A stretch of DNA of 64,000 bases, from positions 514,001-578,000 of the forward strand of contig JAVYIG010000059.1 of NCBI GenBank assembly GCA_035222895.1, given 5' to 3'. The position numbers and the translations under genes were made by a program. Source of the DNA: Strongylocentrotus droebachiensis (lineage: Eukaryota; Echinodermata; Echinoidea; Camarodonta; Strongylocentrotidae). The notes under the pieces were generated by a model. It saw only the letters and a list, made by a program, of their open reading frames with translations. It had not been told where the DNA came from and ran no database searches. Shown piece by piece: positions 25,101-36,055 of the stretch; position 1 is the stretch's first letter, and every line of letters begins with the position of its first letter.

Positions 25101-28100
25101 AATACATCTCCTCTGGGCGAACCTGGGCGGGGTGATTCGGATATAGGCGATTCCGGTCTTGGGGATTGCGTGCCAGGTGTGCCTGGCTTCTTGGATTTCG
25201 TCCTCACTTTATCTCGGGGCGTAATCGGACCCGAACCTGTCACGCTCTTCCGCTCCCGAAACGATCTCCTCATGGAGCTCCTGGTCGCCGTATTGAAGCC
25301 GCCGCCGGGCGTGTCCAACGGAGAGGTGGGCGTGCTCGATAGTGACGTCAGAGATGGCTTCCGCGCCTTGCGATTGGCTGCTGCACTGCTCGGCCGCGAG
25401 GAGGTGGGCGTGGTCATCTCCTGATTGGTGTCGGTGGACTGGAGACTCTCGCTGGAGGCGTGGAAGCTGCAACGCCCGGAGTTACCCGTGAGCTGTGCCT
25501 TGGCGCATCGATGACACACGTTGTGATTGCAGGGAAGGAGAAGGGGCGTGGTGAAGTAATCACTGCAGAGAGGACAGATAAGCTCTCGCTCGAGATGCTC
25601 CATGTTACCGGCCATCATGGATAGACGGTGCACAATATCTGTAGAAAAAATGAACAAGTGCGAACATGATTCATTATGTGCGTTATCAACAGACTTGGAT
25701 TACATTCAGATTTCTTTCGTATCATTCAAACTGGGAGTGCTCATGTTGGACCGATCAGTGATCTGAAATCCACTCAGTTGAATCACTTGGCAGGAAATGG
25801 AACACTCAGCTGGATGGATCTGAAAACGCACACAAACCTGTCGCAGGCTTCTTTTAGATAGTTTGTATAAGCATTTGTTATAGGTCCATGGTATAATATA
25901 AGCATCTTTTGAGGGTGCTTAGTATTACCTCAAAGAAGCTGTTGGTTTACAAATGTGTTTACTAAAACCTTTAAAAGAGCTATTGTTTGACAAGAACCTT
26001 AAAGGTAATACAAAGTTTTGGGAAATTTCGAAAATTGGGTGGATAGTGAATCATTACAATTTTGATATATTTGGATGCCCCTGTGGATGTATTATAAGCA
26101 CTACAAAAATTAGCCCTTAAAACACTTCCGTTTTCGAGAAAAATTGAATATAAAAATTTACCGGTGCTCCCGGTAAATTTTGATAAATTTTAAATAGCGC
26201 CTATGGCCGTACAATGGTAGCTGCGACCATGAAAATCTCAGAATATGTAGTTGGGATATATAATATCCAAACGGGAATAGCAAATCGGTCGATTGTAGTC
26301 CAGAAACATTGTTTCATAGCTAAATTAATATCTTGACCTTGAGAGGGAGCTATACAACATAAAGAGTTTATTATTTATAATTTCATAACTTTAGACTCGA
26401 TTTCAACCGCGACAACGATCAATGTATATTGTAGGAACGCATATGCTTCCAATATGTTAATTTGAACCAAATTCATGACCCCATACCAAAACTTTGTAAT
26501 ACCTTTAATGGTGTCGAAAGAACACCCTTTTGAGTATAGTGTACCCTTGTAATGATGTCGGCTTGTCATGAACCCTCACTGACAGTTCTGGCTCTCGACT
26601 TGACGAGCACACTATCACTATCAGCAAAACCTATTGTAATTGGACCAAACCCTAGAAAGACCATCTGAACAATGTTTATGCCCTCATGACCAGACAGGGG
26701 CGACTGGGATACCCCAAGGCACCGGCAGGTCAGGGGCAGTTCGGCTAGGAGATCAGACAGGTGTTGGTGGCGGTTAATATGATGTCATTAAAGGATGTCA
26801 TTATAAGCTGACTTAATGCATTGGCTTCTTCCGTTTGACTCACCGACTCTGGCCGGCTAGCCCGCGAGGGGAGATGGAGGAGTGGGGTAAGGAAGGGGGA
26901 GCGGGTTCACAGTATAGAGATTTATGCAATGCTAAAGAACAGAGAAAGTTACATGAAATTGAATGAGAATTGCCAGAAATGTACGTAACAGCAGGGATAT
27001 ATTATTGTGTTTGACACAGTGACACCTCCGATACAATGTGTCTCTTTGACAGTCTGACAGAATAAAGGGGTTTTCAAAACCCTTTTAAGTGTTAGTAGCA
27101 TCAACAATTCTGATGGCAAACTTTCACTTAAATTATATAATGTTGTGAAAAGGATGTCATTTAACACACACATCTGCAAGGATTTTTTTTTAAATAAATG
27201 TATTTGAAGACGAATAGTGATGACAGATAACAAATATCTTGGTTTCCTGCGTAGAACAGAAACCTAAAATATTGTATTTTTCATCTAATATTTACCCTAA
27301 AGTGTATATATTTTGAAAATCCTTGAAGAAGTGTGTGTTAAATGACATCCTCTTTCACATATTGATACAATTTAAGTAAAATTTTGCCATCAAATATTCC
27401 GAGACTCCCAGCACTTTGGAGGGGCTTTAGGCCAAACGCGTTTTACTAGCAACCTGCACACAGGAATTCACATTTTAAGAAAGTAGAAGAGAGACCTAAA
27501 TGTTCTTCAGATTATGTTGATTACTCGGCCACACTTGGCGTTCCATAATCAGAAAACGAACCATCTTTGAGGGCCTTCGTTCTAAACCCTTTGGCCCGAA
27601 TTCACAAAGGAGGTTTGTCGACAAACCGAGGTTTATGTACGTCATATGACGCGTTTTGACGTGTTTTTAACAAACCTGGTTTGTAAAGAACAAAAGGAGG
27701 TTTGTCGACAAACCTCCTTTGTGAATTCGGGCCTATGACTATTGATGCGACTGTATCATACACATAGCACCCCATAGAAGAAATATGCTGAATTCACCGT
27801 TGTAACAATACCTTCTAATGGTGTTGCGAATGAGTTGATGTCGATATCAAATTTGTTTTGAAAATTGCAATTGATCTGATGATTTTTATTTATCACGTTT
27901 ACCAAGAGATTTGAGACATAGATTTACCCGTTATTTACGAACAACCGTGAACACAAGGAGACAAATATGATTGCATGTATACAATTTATATGGGTTCATT
28001 TATCATATATTCATTTTTTCAATTCAAAAATGGTTTTTATTATAGCAGAAACATGGTTCATACAAATACAATTTTACATGAAGGACAGCCTTGGCTGGAA

Positions 28101-31100
28101 TATTCATATTTACATGTTCGGCACAATAGATAACACTTTTTAAATATATACATGTAAAAAAACTAGCAATATCAAAAATAAGACTTAGATTCTGTAACTA
28201 AAATCCATAAACACATTGCACAAGTTTCCAGAAATACAGCTGTAATTGCTTACAAATGTCCTATAAAAGTCAATACAAGCATGGTAAAAAGATTGAAATA
28301 GGTACATTTTAAACAGCCTGCTGAGGGGAGGAGACAAGCACTTAGTATACCTGCAATAACGATAAAAGTACAAATTTTTTTTTTTTCTTCTTCAACTTTT
28401 ATTGAGTATGTCAACTAGAAATGACAGTGGGCTATTTTTAAATCTTTTTGTTTTGAATTGAAATTGTTGATAAATGGGAATACGGCGAAGAGTAATATTA
28501 TTTTTTTTTTTTCTTAGGTAACCAGGTCTGACAAATAGAGTGATTTGAAAGGGATTTTGCGAATTTTCTACAAAGTGCTAGTCTCCTCTCCTCAAGAGTT
28601 GGTAAATTGCATACTTGACATGCATTAGAATAGGTAATGTAACTAGGCCCTAAAATAATCTTACATACTCTACGTTGTATTTTTTCAAGATTATTATTTT
28701 GTTCTACTTTAAGACTGCTATGGAACGCTGGAGCACAATATTCTAAAATTGGTCGTATATAACCTACGTATATTGTCACTAAATCCTTAAAAGGTAAATT
28801 GAATTTCTGAATTCAATTTCTATAATAATGGTCTAATTTGCTATGAAAACTGCACATTTTCATTGGTTAAGTGCTTTGGCATTTTATTTTGTGACGCTTT
28901 CCCCCTCAGATTAAAACAAAACTAAAACCGTTGCTATCATTTTAATAATTCAAAGAGTACAAGGATGACTTTGGGGCCAATCAATCAAAGATTAAGACAT
29001 TGTATTGGTGGCTTTAATAGCCCTTGTCACTTTTACTGAGCATAAATATGAACAAACGGGCATACATATCAGAGTTATCTTGATAAAATCAATAAAATCC
29101 TCGCCCCAAAATTTTCTCTCCAGTTTTATACAAGTATTGATGGACTTGGTATATTGTTAAAATTCGACTGAGCAATACTTGTTGCTTTAATGCTCGTATA
29201 GAGCATGGATTATTATATTATATTGTATTTGTATGATTAATTGCGAATGAAGAAAACATTTTCAGACTGATTCAGACTAACGGTTATGTTCAGTACTGTA
29301 AAGAGACACAGCTTAGTCGATTGTATAAAACAGAACTGCAGGAGCACTGATATATATCTATAAAGTGAGAAAACATATAACCCACACAAAGTAGTTAATT
29401 TCGACATATATGTTTATGATTAATCTGTGCTAAAATGAAAGATAACTATACCTTATAGAATAGATTGTTAGTGTAAATAAACTGCACGATGAAATGAAAA
29501 CCGTATCCAAAGAAGCATCAAAGCCAAAAATATATCTTATACAATATATTGATTTAAAGCCATATCTTACCACTTATAACACCAGAAACACACGTATAGA
29601 AATAATCCAGTAAAAAGGCTAAGCGAATGAACTAAGCCATGTAAACGATAAATGAAACACTTCCCTTGCACTGCATGAAGCTACGCTATCAGATTCACTT
29701 TCATATTGAATACAGTAGTCATGATACACTCCAACTCGCTATTGACACAGTCGTATATCAATACAAGCGACATAAATTATCACAGGTAATGTACATGCAA
29801 TATGTCAACAACAATCCTTACTTACCACAAGCTTAGTACGTTCACAGAAAAGGGAATTTATTAGCATATTCCGGCGGTAAGAGAAGATCAATACAAATGT
29901 AGTAACGAGACTCTAAACATCGCGTCATGCAGCCTAAAACATTCACAGAAGACCGAATATATCCGAATATATCCGTTTAATCCGGCGCTTATCAAAAACG
30001 AAAGGTAAACCATATTTTTGTTCACATCGAGTCGTCCGATACGAAGATATGCGTAAGGAATTAATTTGGCTGTCAGTATAATTGTGATAATCATACACAA
30101 TGACAAGCTTGAGTGGATTTATATCATCAGAATTTAATTTATTTCATCAATTCATCTAGCGCATGCCAATCATTGTTCTCCTGGCTAACTGCGTAATTTC
30201 TCTCATCAGACTGCGTTCAACCGTGTCCCGTTCAACCCTTCAGACAGAAAAGCAACTCAATAAAATAATCAAAAAATGGATAGTATTGTTCTATCTCTAA
30301 AATATTTGTGCTCAGGAAAGAGAGAGACAGAGAAATAGTAGAGAGAAAAAAACAAAAGAGAGTATGGGTATAGAGAGAAAAAGAGAAGAGAGAGAGAGGG
30401 AGAGAGAGAGGGATATTATATGGGGGAAAAAGGTTCCAATTAAGATAAATATGAATATGTTTTTTTTCTTCAGTCAGTTTGCTTGAAAAATCATGTGTCC
30501 TAGACATTATTATGTAATTAACGTTGAGAATAATTCTGCATTCGTATTAAAATGGTGAATTTGAATGCATGACTTGGCGAACATGTTATAAAACCATTGA
30601 TAAAATGTACGTATATTAATTGTGGTGCAAAAATGAAATACAAAGATAATCACATTTTCTATATTCAACCAAACTGTATCGCGTTTGATTTTTTTTTTTA
30701 ATAGAGATTGGACTCCACGATGCAAATCCCCGTATACCTACAGTTTGCTTGTTCTGTACGTCAGCTGTGTTTGATTTTCAAGTTCAAACACGGTGTGATA
30801 AACTAACACATTACAGGGAGAAATGAGAAAAGAGAAATGTGTACTGGCTAGATCGTTGCAGCTGCAGCAAAACCGAGCGAGGTTTCTTTCAATACAAGGA
30901 GGAGAGAGCTAAAAGGTAGTATGTCGAAGTTTGCCACTTGAATTACTTAACAACTCATATCATACTCTTCTCATATCATGTTTTTTCGATATAAATTGTA
31001 TTACAATTTTAAATCACAAAGCAAGTTTTATGATGGTATATCAATGGTTAACAACCACATTTGATTTGATCCAGGACTCCATGAAAAATAGTAATTCCTG

Positions 31101-32258
31101 AAATGAGCGACCATTGTGCTTTTTAAAAAGACCAAAATACCTCATACAAGAATTATTATACCTGTATATCAGATGGCAAATAAATTAACATGGTCAACAT
31201 GTGCGAAGTCTAGACGACTATTTTTTCTCAAATGATGAACTTCGTACCTTTTGAAATAAATAGGATGTTTATCTAGTACCATGTACTGTGCAAATATATA
31301 ATTTATGAGAAGGGGTGAAATTCTCAATTAGATTGAAAATGCATTTGGTGCCTTTTAAACTTGTCCTCCGAATATTAACAATGGCTACACAATTGAAGTG
31401 TGTCTAGGGGAGGTAATTCATTGGAAATATCAAACGCCGTACTGCAAGACAAAGGGCAAGAAAATGTATCCCTTCTATACAGTTTATCCATGAAGTACTC
31501 TTTTCATGTACACTAAAACAGTTTTCTTTTCGTTATACGATTACATTTTTGTTGCATTCCATACATGCATATGGGGAGCAGAGAGGGTAAGGGGGTGAGA
31601 GAGAGAAAGAAAGAGAGAGAGAGAGAGAGATTGGGGAGGGGAGGAGGAGGAGGAGGAAGAGTAGGATAATGAGGAGGTGGAGGGATCGGGGGTTGACGGC
31701 TCATCGGGGATATGTAGTCTGTTAAATATTACGGTTTGTTGAGTGGCGAAATTCGTAAAAAATTACAGCTTTTAGCTCATGTAGGCTGGAGACTCACCAA
31801 ATGAAATTGTAAATAAATTCGAAACTGGAAAACTGTCCCGACGATCGATATTTCCTTTGTTACTGCCATTGCCAATACATCCCTCCCAGGCTTTCACAAT
31901 AATATTGCAATCCCACCACTTTCCTTTCATTGTTCAATAATAATGGGATTTATTTTGTGATATCTTATTCATATCCAAACCTCAGGCTGCAAAAAGATCT
32001 CATATCATATTTTATTTTTCCATCTCATTCCATTTAATTAAAACGCTTATCTATCAGCTCCGTCTATATCAATATAAATGTAAATTTTAAGTGTGAGGTG
32101 ATGGCACTTTCAAAATAACATATTCGCTGTATGACGTGGTTGCCTAGCAACTGGCATTGTAAAGGAGGGTTCACCATATTGTGCGCGCCTTGTTACATTA
32201 TTCGCTAGGAAGAGATGTATCTCTACATTAGATTTGTCACGATGTTTTTTTTCCTCTC

Positions 32259-32295
<37 letters not shown>

Positions 32296-32319
32296 CTCTT
32301 GTGTCTACCTGTATCTCTC

Positions 32320-32352
<33 letters not shown>

Positions 32353-32460
32353 GTTTCTCTTGTGTTTACCTGTATCTCTCTCTCCCTCTCTCTGAGTCTC
32401 TCATTCTCTCTCCCCCCGTCTCTGTCTGTCTGCTTTTTCCTCTCTCCCCACCCAACCCCC

Positions 32461-32521
<61 letters not shown>

Positions 32522-34179
32522 TTTTGTCAAATTCTACAGAAAATACATAATCTAGCAATCGAATGACGTAGAAAATCTCATGATAGTATTTGTCTTCGCA
32601 AGAGCTTAGAGTAAATTCAAATAATTATGTTTTTAATATAACGCAAAAGGGACAGGACAGCAAGCTGTTTTCGGTAAAGCCCAATTATGTTAATGTAATA
32701 TGAATACAATACAAAGAGGATAACAGTGAAGGTTGTTTTCGCCACAGTTTAATTATGTTAATGTAATGTGGTAATAAATTGCTATGTCTGGTCTGTTCTG
32801 TTGTATAGAGTATAAACGTGTACATTAACCTATCGACTATTGATTTGATTTATTGCAAACAGCGATACAGCAATACATTTCATACAATGACAGTTACATA
32901 TACAAGAAGAGAAAGAATTGGTTGGTAAAAAAAATAATAAGGCAAGATAATAGCAAGTATGTCAGTTTAGCCTAACTCCTACAGCCAACCAAAGGTATTT
33001 TTGGTACAAGTAAAGTTCAGAAAACAAAACCCAAATGGGGACTTTATTATTGCAACCTATAATTTTTAAAATAAGATAATAATAACAGTTATGGAAGAGA
33101 ATGATTTGAAATTTAAGTGTACAGGAGATTAATGCGAACATCGTGGAGAGATATTATGAAATCTAACTACTAAATACTGTATATGGAAGGGCATAAACAA
33201 AATATCCTGATAGGAATGGTTGAAGAAAGAAAGGCAAAATATTTCGGTCGATCACACCAAAAGACATTGGAGCCGCTTGAGAGATAAATTGGAAGGAAAA
33301 GTAGAAGGTACCAGACCAAGAGGGAAACCAAGAACTAACTAAGAGGGGAACATTTAAAGATTAGGAGTGGAATGACACTGCAAGAGTATATTATAGTTGC
33401 AGAGAACAGAGATGTGTGAAGATATTTTGTAATCAACCCCCGAGTTGGGAGAAGATGCAATGATATAAAATGTTAAGTTCCTGGAAATTAAACATATAAC
33501 AGTGGGAAAAAACAGAATATTCTGGTTCAGCGAAATATATTTTTACATAATTTATTTTACTATTCAAGTATTTGTCAACCCTTTCTGGTCTTGTCAAGTG
33601 TCCTGTTCTTGTGACAAGTTTGTAATGTTCTCAATTCTCCCCCCCCCCCCCTTGCCATTCTTCCCTTCCCATTGTTTTTTCCCCTTCCCTTCTCTAATTC
33701 ATGCTTTCCCCCTTCTACTATTCTTTTTGTTTCTTCCTGTCTCTCTAACTTATTTATTCACCGGGCCTATCCACAACAAGCCTTGCTTTACTGTGGGTCC
33801 ATCCACGATACGATTAAATGTTAAAACCTATTCATTAAGTTGTAATCGACTTGTATGCTGTACTATCATCATGGTTGTACTATTTAGACAAACTCATTTG
33901 CATTGTTTTAGCTTAACAATAAAGGATGTACAAGAAATAAATCATGTAACATAAATGAGAAGAAGAAACAAAATTGTGGAAAATAAATAAACTTGAAATT
34001 GAACTTGAATTCTGCTATTTCAATCACATACCATCTTGATGCCATGTCTTTGAAACCAGAAAGACGCCAAGATCCAACTTGAGAAATGGCGTCGTTACCT
34101 CCTCCTCCATTCGATCTTCTTCTACATATTCTTCTTCCTCATAATCTTCTTCTACGTAGTCTTCTTCTATATACTCCAT
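16253..34179 (-). CDS. TRIM36: TRIM36/TRIM46-type RING E3 ubiquitin ligase, 10 exons
   Basis: Ten exons with GT/AG introns and matching phases give 2763 nt (920 residues plus TAA): 34179-34032, 25638-24999, 24233-24090, 21695-21500, 20737-20591, 19842-19747, 19239-18986, 18562-18435, 17849-17487 and 16899-16253. Order: acidic N-terminus (1-30), RING (C71..C94 and C282..C285) split by a Ser/Pro-rich linker, B-box 1 (about 320-370), B-box 2 (380-425), coiled coil (426-500), COS box (about 520-585), FN3 (585-705) and SPRY (706-920). [37 protein letters not shown] and DSGHDSSDE point to TRIM36/TRIM46 within class I TRIMs; which of the two cannot be settled by eye. Known members are microtubule-associated E3 ligases. 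The vertebrate proteins are about 730-760 residues; this one is longer because of its linker and N-terminus. Confidence 0.9.
17487..17849 (-). CDS. TRIM36: TRIM exon 9: fibronectin type III domain
   Basis: The acceptor is CTTGCAG|CTC and the donor CTCCAG|GTATGA. Residues 585-705 show the FN3 pattern ([33 protein letters not shown]) and end in TPPAP. An acidic insert ([14 protein letters not shown]) lies between two strands. Confidence 0.93.
18435..18562 (-). CDS. TRIM36: TRIM exon 8: COS box
   Basis: The acceptor is TTTCCCAG|ATT and the donor CCAAAG|GTATAT. Residues 542-584 ([20 protein letters not shown]...) fall where the microtubule-binding COS box lies between coiled coil and FN3. Confidence 0.88.
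18986..19239 (-). CDS. TRIM36: TRIM exon 7: coiled coil, second part
   Basis: The acceptor is CTGTAG|GAG and the donor GGAAG|GTGTGT (phase 2). Residues 458-541 are helical and end [20 protein letters not shown], a signature of this TRIM subfamily. Confidence 0.93.
19747..19842 (-). CDS. TRIM36: TRIM exon 6: coiled coil, first part
   Basis: The acceptor is CTGTAG|GAA and the donor ATTGAG|GTAAGT. 32 codons with heptad-like hydrophobics ([20 protein letters not shown]). The 96 nt exon is the short coiled-coil exon typical of TRIM genes. Confidence 0.9.
20591..20737 (-). CDS. TRIM36: TRIM exon 5: B-box 2
   Basis: The acceptor is TCTCTTAG|ACC and the donor AATGAAG|GTATGG, both phase 0, 49 codons. 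Zinc ligands read C-x2-H, C-x2-C, C-x2-C and H-x2-H (MCNDH, YCEGC, ICHRC, HADH). Confidence 0.93.
21194..21320 (+). mobile_element. tRNA-derived SINE fragment in a TRIM intron
   Basis: An A-box-like TGGTCTAGCGG near 21201 is followed about 55 bp later by a B box GGTTCGAAACT near 21273. This is the internal RNA polymerase III promoter layout. The body cannot fold as a normal tRNA, so it is a SINE head rather than a tRNA gene. It lies antisense to the host gene. Confidence 0.6.
21500..21695 (-). CDS. TRIM36: TRIM exon 4: B-box 1
   Basis: The acceptor is CTCACCAG|GTAT and the donor CCAAAG|GTAAGA. Residues 311-376 have C-x2-C, C-x2-C and C-x2-C pairs followed by [10 protein letters not shown] and the terminal NYRPK, as in B-box 1 of TRIM36/46. 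Confidence 0.93.
22076..22160. repeat. (GAT)n/(ATC)n palindromic microsatellite
   Basis: A GAT array is followed at once by an ATC array, so the pair can form a hairpin. It lies in the intron between TRIM exons 3 and 4. Confidence 0.85.
23456..23612. mobile_element. Foldback MITE in a TRIM intron
   Basis: The left end CAGGGCCTTGTTATCATAAA and the right end TTTTATGAAACAGGGTCCTG are inverted, continuing as AACTTGTTATCAATAA / TTATTGATAGCAAGTT. 157 bp, non-coding. The ends resemble those of the hairpin MITE at 9779. Confidence 0.75.
23985..24025 (-). mobile_element. B-box fragment of a tRNA-derived SINE
   Basis: The minus strand reads CTGGGTTCGAGTCCCGCGCT, a clear B box, with no A box upstream. 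It lies about 65 bp beyond TRIM exon 3 in the intron. Confidence 0.3.
24090..24233 (-). CDS. TRIM36: TRIM exon 3: second RING half
   Basis: The acceptor is TTCACAG|AGG and the donor GACAG|GTAAGT. It encodes RCPTC (C282, C285, the last RING ligands) and [20 protein letters not shown], the segment that follows the RING in TRIM36 and TRIM46. Confidence 0.92.
24381..24440 (+). mobile_element. LINE 3' tail, copy 1
   Basis: ATAATTGATTTGTAATGTTT and the following GTTGGAAACATAAATAAA also occur at 61243-61280, in both cases followed by a simple AAATTGAATT-type tail. This is the layout of a CR1/L2-like LINE 3' end. Confidence 0.55.
24999..25638 (-). CDS. TRIM36: TRIM exon 2: first RING half and Ser/Pro-rich linker
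   Basis: The acceptor is TTTTTTCTACAG|AT and the donor ATGAG|GTAAAA (phase 2). Residues 50-262: [20 protein letters not shown] leads into C71PLC and C86NHNVCHRC94, six of the RING zinc ligands. A linker full of Ser, Pro, Thr, Gly and Arg follows, with SPRPESP/SPRPGSP repeats. If exon 1 is wrong, translation could start at one of the Met codons here. Confidence 0.9.
25999..26508. mobile_element. TTAA-ended MITE in TRIM intron 1
   Basis: Begins TTAAAGGTAATACAAAGTTT and ends with its reverse complement, giving terminal inverted repeats of about 24 bp. 510 bp. It contains an inner inverted pair around TTTACCGG..CCGGTAAA. Non-coding. Confidence 0.8.
27078..27431. mobile_element. MITE related to 40290-40664, copy 2
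   Basis: The right half shares TTAAATGACAT, CACAT.TGATACAATTTAAGT and the end GGAGGGGCTTTA with the copy at 40290-40664. The left half also matches loosely. More diverged, with an unclear left end. Confidence 0.6.
27593..27733. mobile_element. Foldback MITE with 34 bp terminal inverted repeats
   Basis: GGCCCGAATTCACAAAGGAG continues to GTTTGTCGACAAACC and is repeated inverted at the right end. 141 bp. The arms themselves contain the palindrome GGTTTGTCGACAAACC. Confidence 0.85.
28380..28790 (-). mobile_element. LINE remnant: C-terminal end of a reverse transcriptase ORF
   Basis: The minus-strand frame at 28779-28498 reads [33 protein letters not shown] and [16 protein letters not shown]. 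This is the standard region after the reverse transcriptase core of CR1/Jockey-type non-LTR elements. No RT core precedes it, so the copy is 5' truncated. It is in the same orientation as the host TRIM gene, in intron 1. Confidence 0.8.
32258..32528. repeat. Long CT-rich microsatellite
   Basis: CTCTCT runs are broken by TGTTTCTCTTGTGT and GTCT units. The middle part (about 32263-32385) is itself two similar halves. Long frames of Ser/Leu or Arg/Glu on either strand are artefacts. Confidence 0.9.
33225..33475 (+). pseudogene. Decayed LINE ORF 3' end
   Basis: Broken frames read [15 protein letters not shown], then [16 protein letters not shown] and, in another frame, GVEW. This matches the general K..YFGH..R....EGKVEG.R.RG.PR pattern at the end of many LINE reverse transcriptases. 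Frameshifts and stops are present. It is antisense to the TRIM gene. Confidence 0.5.
34032..34179 (-). CDS. TRIM36: TRIM exon 1 (inferred): acidic N-terminus
   Basis: ATG at 34177-34179 opens a frame rich in Glu, Asp and Tyr ([17 protein letters not shown]) that continues to the donor GATG|GTATGT in phase 1. This is the phase required by the next exon, whose first full codons need a preceding G (G|AT gives Asp). The intron would be 8.4 kb. An earlier in-frame donor (GAG|GTAACG at 34098) is out of phase. The acidic part is a degenerate TCTTCT microsatellite on the plus strand, so this exon is less certain than the others. Confidence 0.5.
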
Positions 34180-34189
34180 GGTGTGGTAA

Positions 34190-34700
34190 AGTAAGTATTA
34201 TATTCCTTTCTGTGATATAATCCGTATGTTGCGATGAGTTATATCGGTTTCCTCTGACGTTTATTCCTTTTGAAGCATATGTAAAAGTATGTTTAGTTAT
34301 TTCATTTTATTCTATACACAATTTGGTGTGCATATTGTTTGCCTTCCTAGCGAGGTATTCCTGACATAGATTTCCTTCTGGTGGAAAATATTACTCCATC
34401 CTTCTATGCTAATATTCCTTTATCTTGTTTATGCTTTCTGGTGTGGTAAATAAAAACACATTCATGTCGCTTGTATACGTCTGATGGTGAGCAGAATGAT
34501 ACTACTCTAATGTTCATTCACCGCCTGATAAGAAAGTATATATTCCCGTCTCTCGTATACCTTATCTGGTGGGAAGATTTTATATATTAGGTATTAAATA
34601 TATTCCTCTTCTGATGGGGGAATTGTTTATCCCTTTCTCTCGTATCGATCTTCGGTGGAACCCTGTCGAAGACCCAATGATATTTTGACAATCCAATAAA
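34190..34700. repeat. Degenerate repeat upstream of TRIM exon 1
   Basis: TATATTCC, TCTCTCGTATAC and TTCTGGTGG motifs recur irregularly (about 34197, 34357, 34430, 34540, 34600), suggesting an old tandem array with a unit near 60-80 bp. The inferred TRIM ATG lies at its edge. Confidence 0.3.
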
Positions 34701-35727
34701 ATAATATAACGTTATTCCTTTCTCTCTGTCCAAACGTAGATTGCCGACGCCGCAATATGAAGGTAAACTTTTGAATAATAAACTTGCCAGTCTCAAATTT
34801 AGAGAAGCTATGTCTTGTCTATTTCCATAAAAAGTTGCCTGTCACCGTCTCAACCAACAAACAGATTCAGATCAAAATTTTCGAGTCAAGGTTGGTCAGC
34901 TTATCCATAGCGTTGGCCGTAATGAAATCATTAATCCGTATGTATCGCATCCAGGCTTCGGCAGGGCGCGGTTTCAATTTAACAAAACACAAAACTCTCG
35001 AGATCTTCCACCACAGCATGCATTTTCCACAATCCTACTCAGTTATTTCTATGAATTATCTTCCAAAAATTACGACTTTTACTCCTAAATCCATTAGCTT
35101 GGCAGAAACTTGGCGTCAGACTGGTAGAATAAGTTATTATTGCGACATGAGCAAGAAGAACTAAGACCCGAAGCATCATCACCACATGATGCCACGACAA
35201 TCTAACTGCCTTGAGCAAAGTGCATCATACAATTACTCATATAATCATACAAAAATATGCATATGCGTTCGCGCGCCAGTTGCGATGTACATTCGTGTGC
35301 TGACTGAGAAACGAAGAGTGGTTTTAGGCGGTAAAAAGCACGTCTAAAATATTGACTGTCAACATACGGGCAGACGATACCACCTGTAGCAAGAGACGAT
35401 AAAGAGGCATTCAAGAGCGTTACCATGGCAACATACCGTACCCGGTGTGACGAAAACTGTGTCTATACCAGCTCCATCAATAATTTACCATTTTGCTGTT
35501 TCGATCCTCTAGAATATTATAATGAGATGTTTTGAAATTAATATTCAACATATCCGGCATATGATTTCCAACTCATGCCCAAAGGTCATTATTATTTTAA
35601 GGGAGTTGATTTTGTTTTGTTGTACAGTTTTTTTTTTTGAGCGCCACTGATGTACGGGATGATATCATTTGCCTATCGAACTGGGTTGTTTTAATTATCA
35701 ACATTGAACGAAAATTGGCAACTGTAG
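34701..35727. other. Spacer upstream of the TRIM gene
   Basis: A 126-codon plus-strand frame at 34784-35164 shows no domain, codon pattern or splice signals I can recognise. Promoter elements for the TRIM gene are expected here, but none stands out. Confidence 0.3.
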
Positions 35728-36055
35728 ACAGGTGGTCTTTGTAGAGAGGTTCTATACGAACTCTATTTCTCACTCGATGAACACTATATGAGTGACCACT
35801 ATAAACAGGTGGCTTTCATAGAGCAATGATCACTATAAAGACAGGTGGCCTTTATAGAGAGGTGACCACTAAGACAGGTGGCCTTTATAGAGAGGTGACC
35901 ACTAAAGACAGGTGGCCTTTAGAGAGAGATGACCACTATAGACAGGTGGACTTTATAGAGAGGTGACCACTATAAAGACAGGTAGCCTTTATAGAAAGGT
36001 GACCACTAAGACAGTTGGCCTTTAGAGAGAGATGACCACTATAGACAGGTGTTAA
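35728..36055. repeat. 36 bp minisatellite
   Basis: About eight to nine copies of a unit like GACAGGTGGCCTTTATAGAG followed by AGGTGACCACTA(TA)AA, with small length changes. No coding frame. Confidence 0.88.

Larger units (their letters stand above)
25639..34031 (-). other. Inferred TRIM intron 1 (8.4 kb)
   Basis: The GTATGT donor at 34031 and ACAG acceptor at 25639 bound it. Contents recognised: two TTAA-type MITEs, a foldback MITE, two LINE remnants, a GA-rich stretch (about 30320-30410), a CT microsatellite and a poly-C run at 33637-33650. I see no other gene in it. Confidence 0.5.

Noticed and set aside
25068-25424. 118-codon plus-strand frame
   Set aside because: Antisense shadow of TRIM exon 2, with Gly/Pro bias from the Ser/Pro-rich linker.
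32215-32558. Long Ser/Leu and Arg/Glu frames on both strands
   Set aside because: They are by-products of the CT microsatellite.
34784-35164. 126-codon plus-strand frame
   Set aside because: No recognisable domain, repeat or splice context. Length is within chance for AT-rich DNA of this size.
35728-36055. CRISPR-like direct repeats
   Set aside because: Units are contiguous without unique spacers and the host DNA is eukaryotic, so this is a minisatellite.
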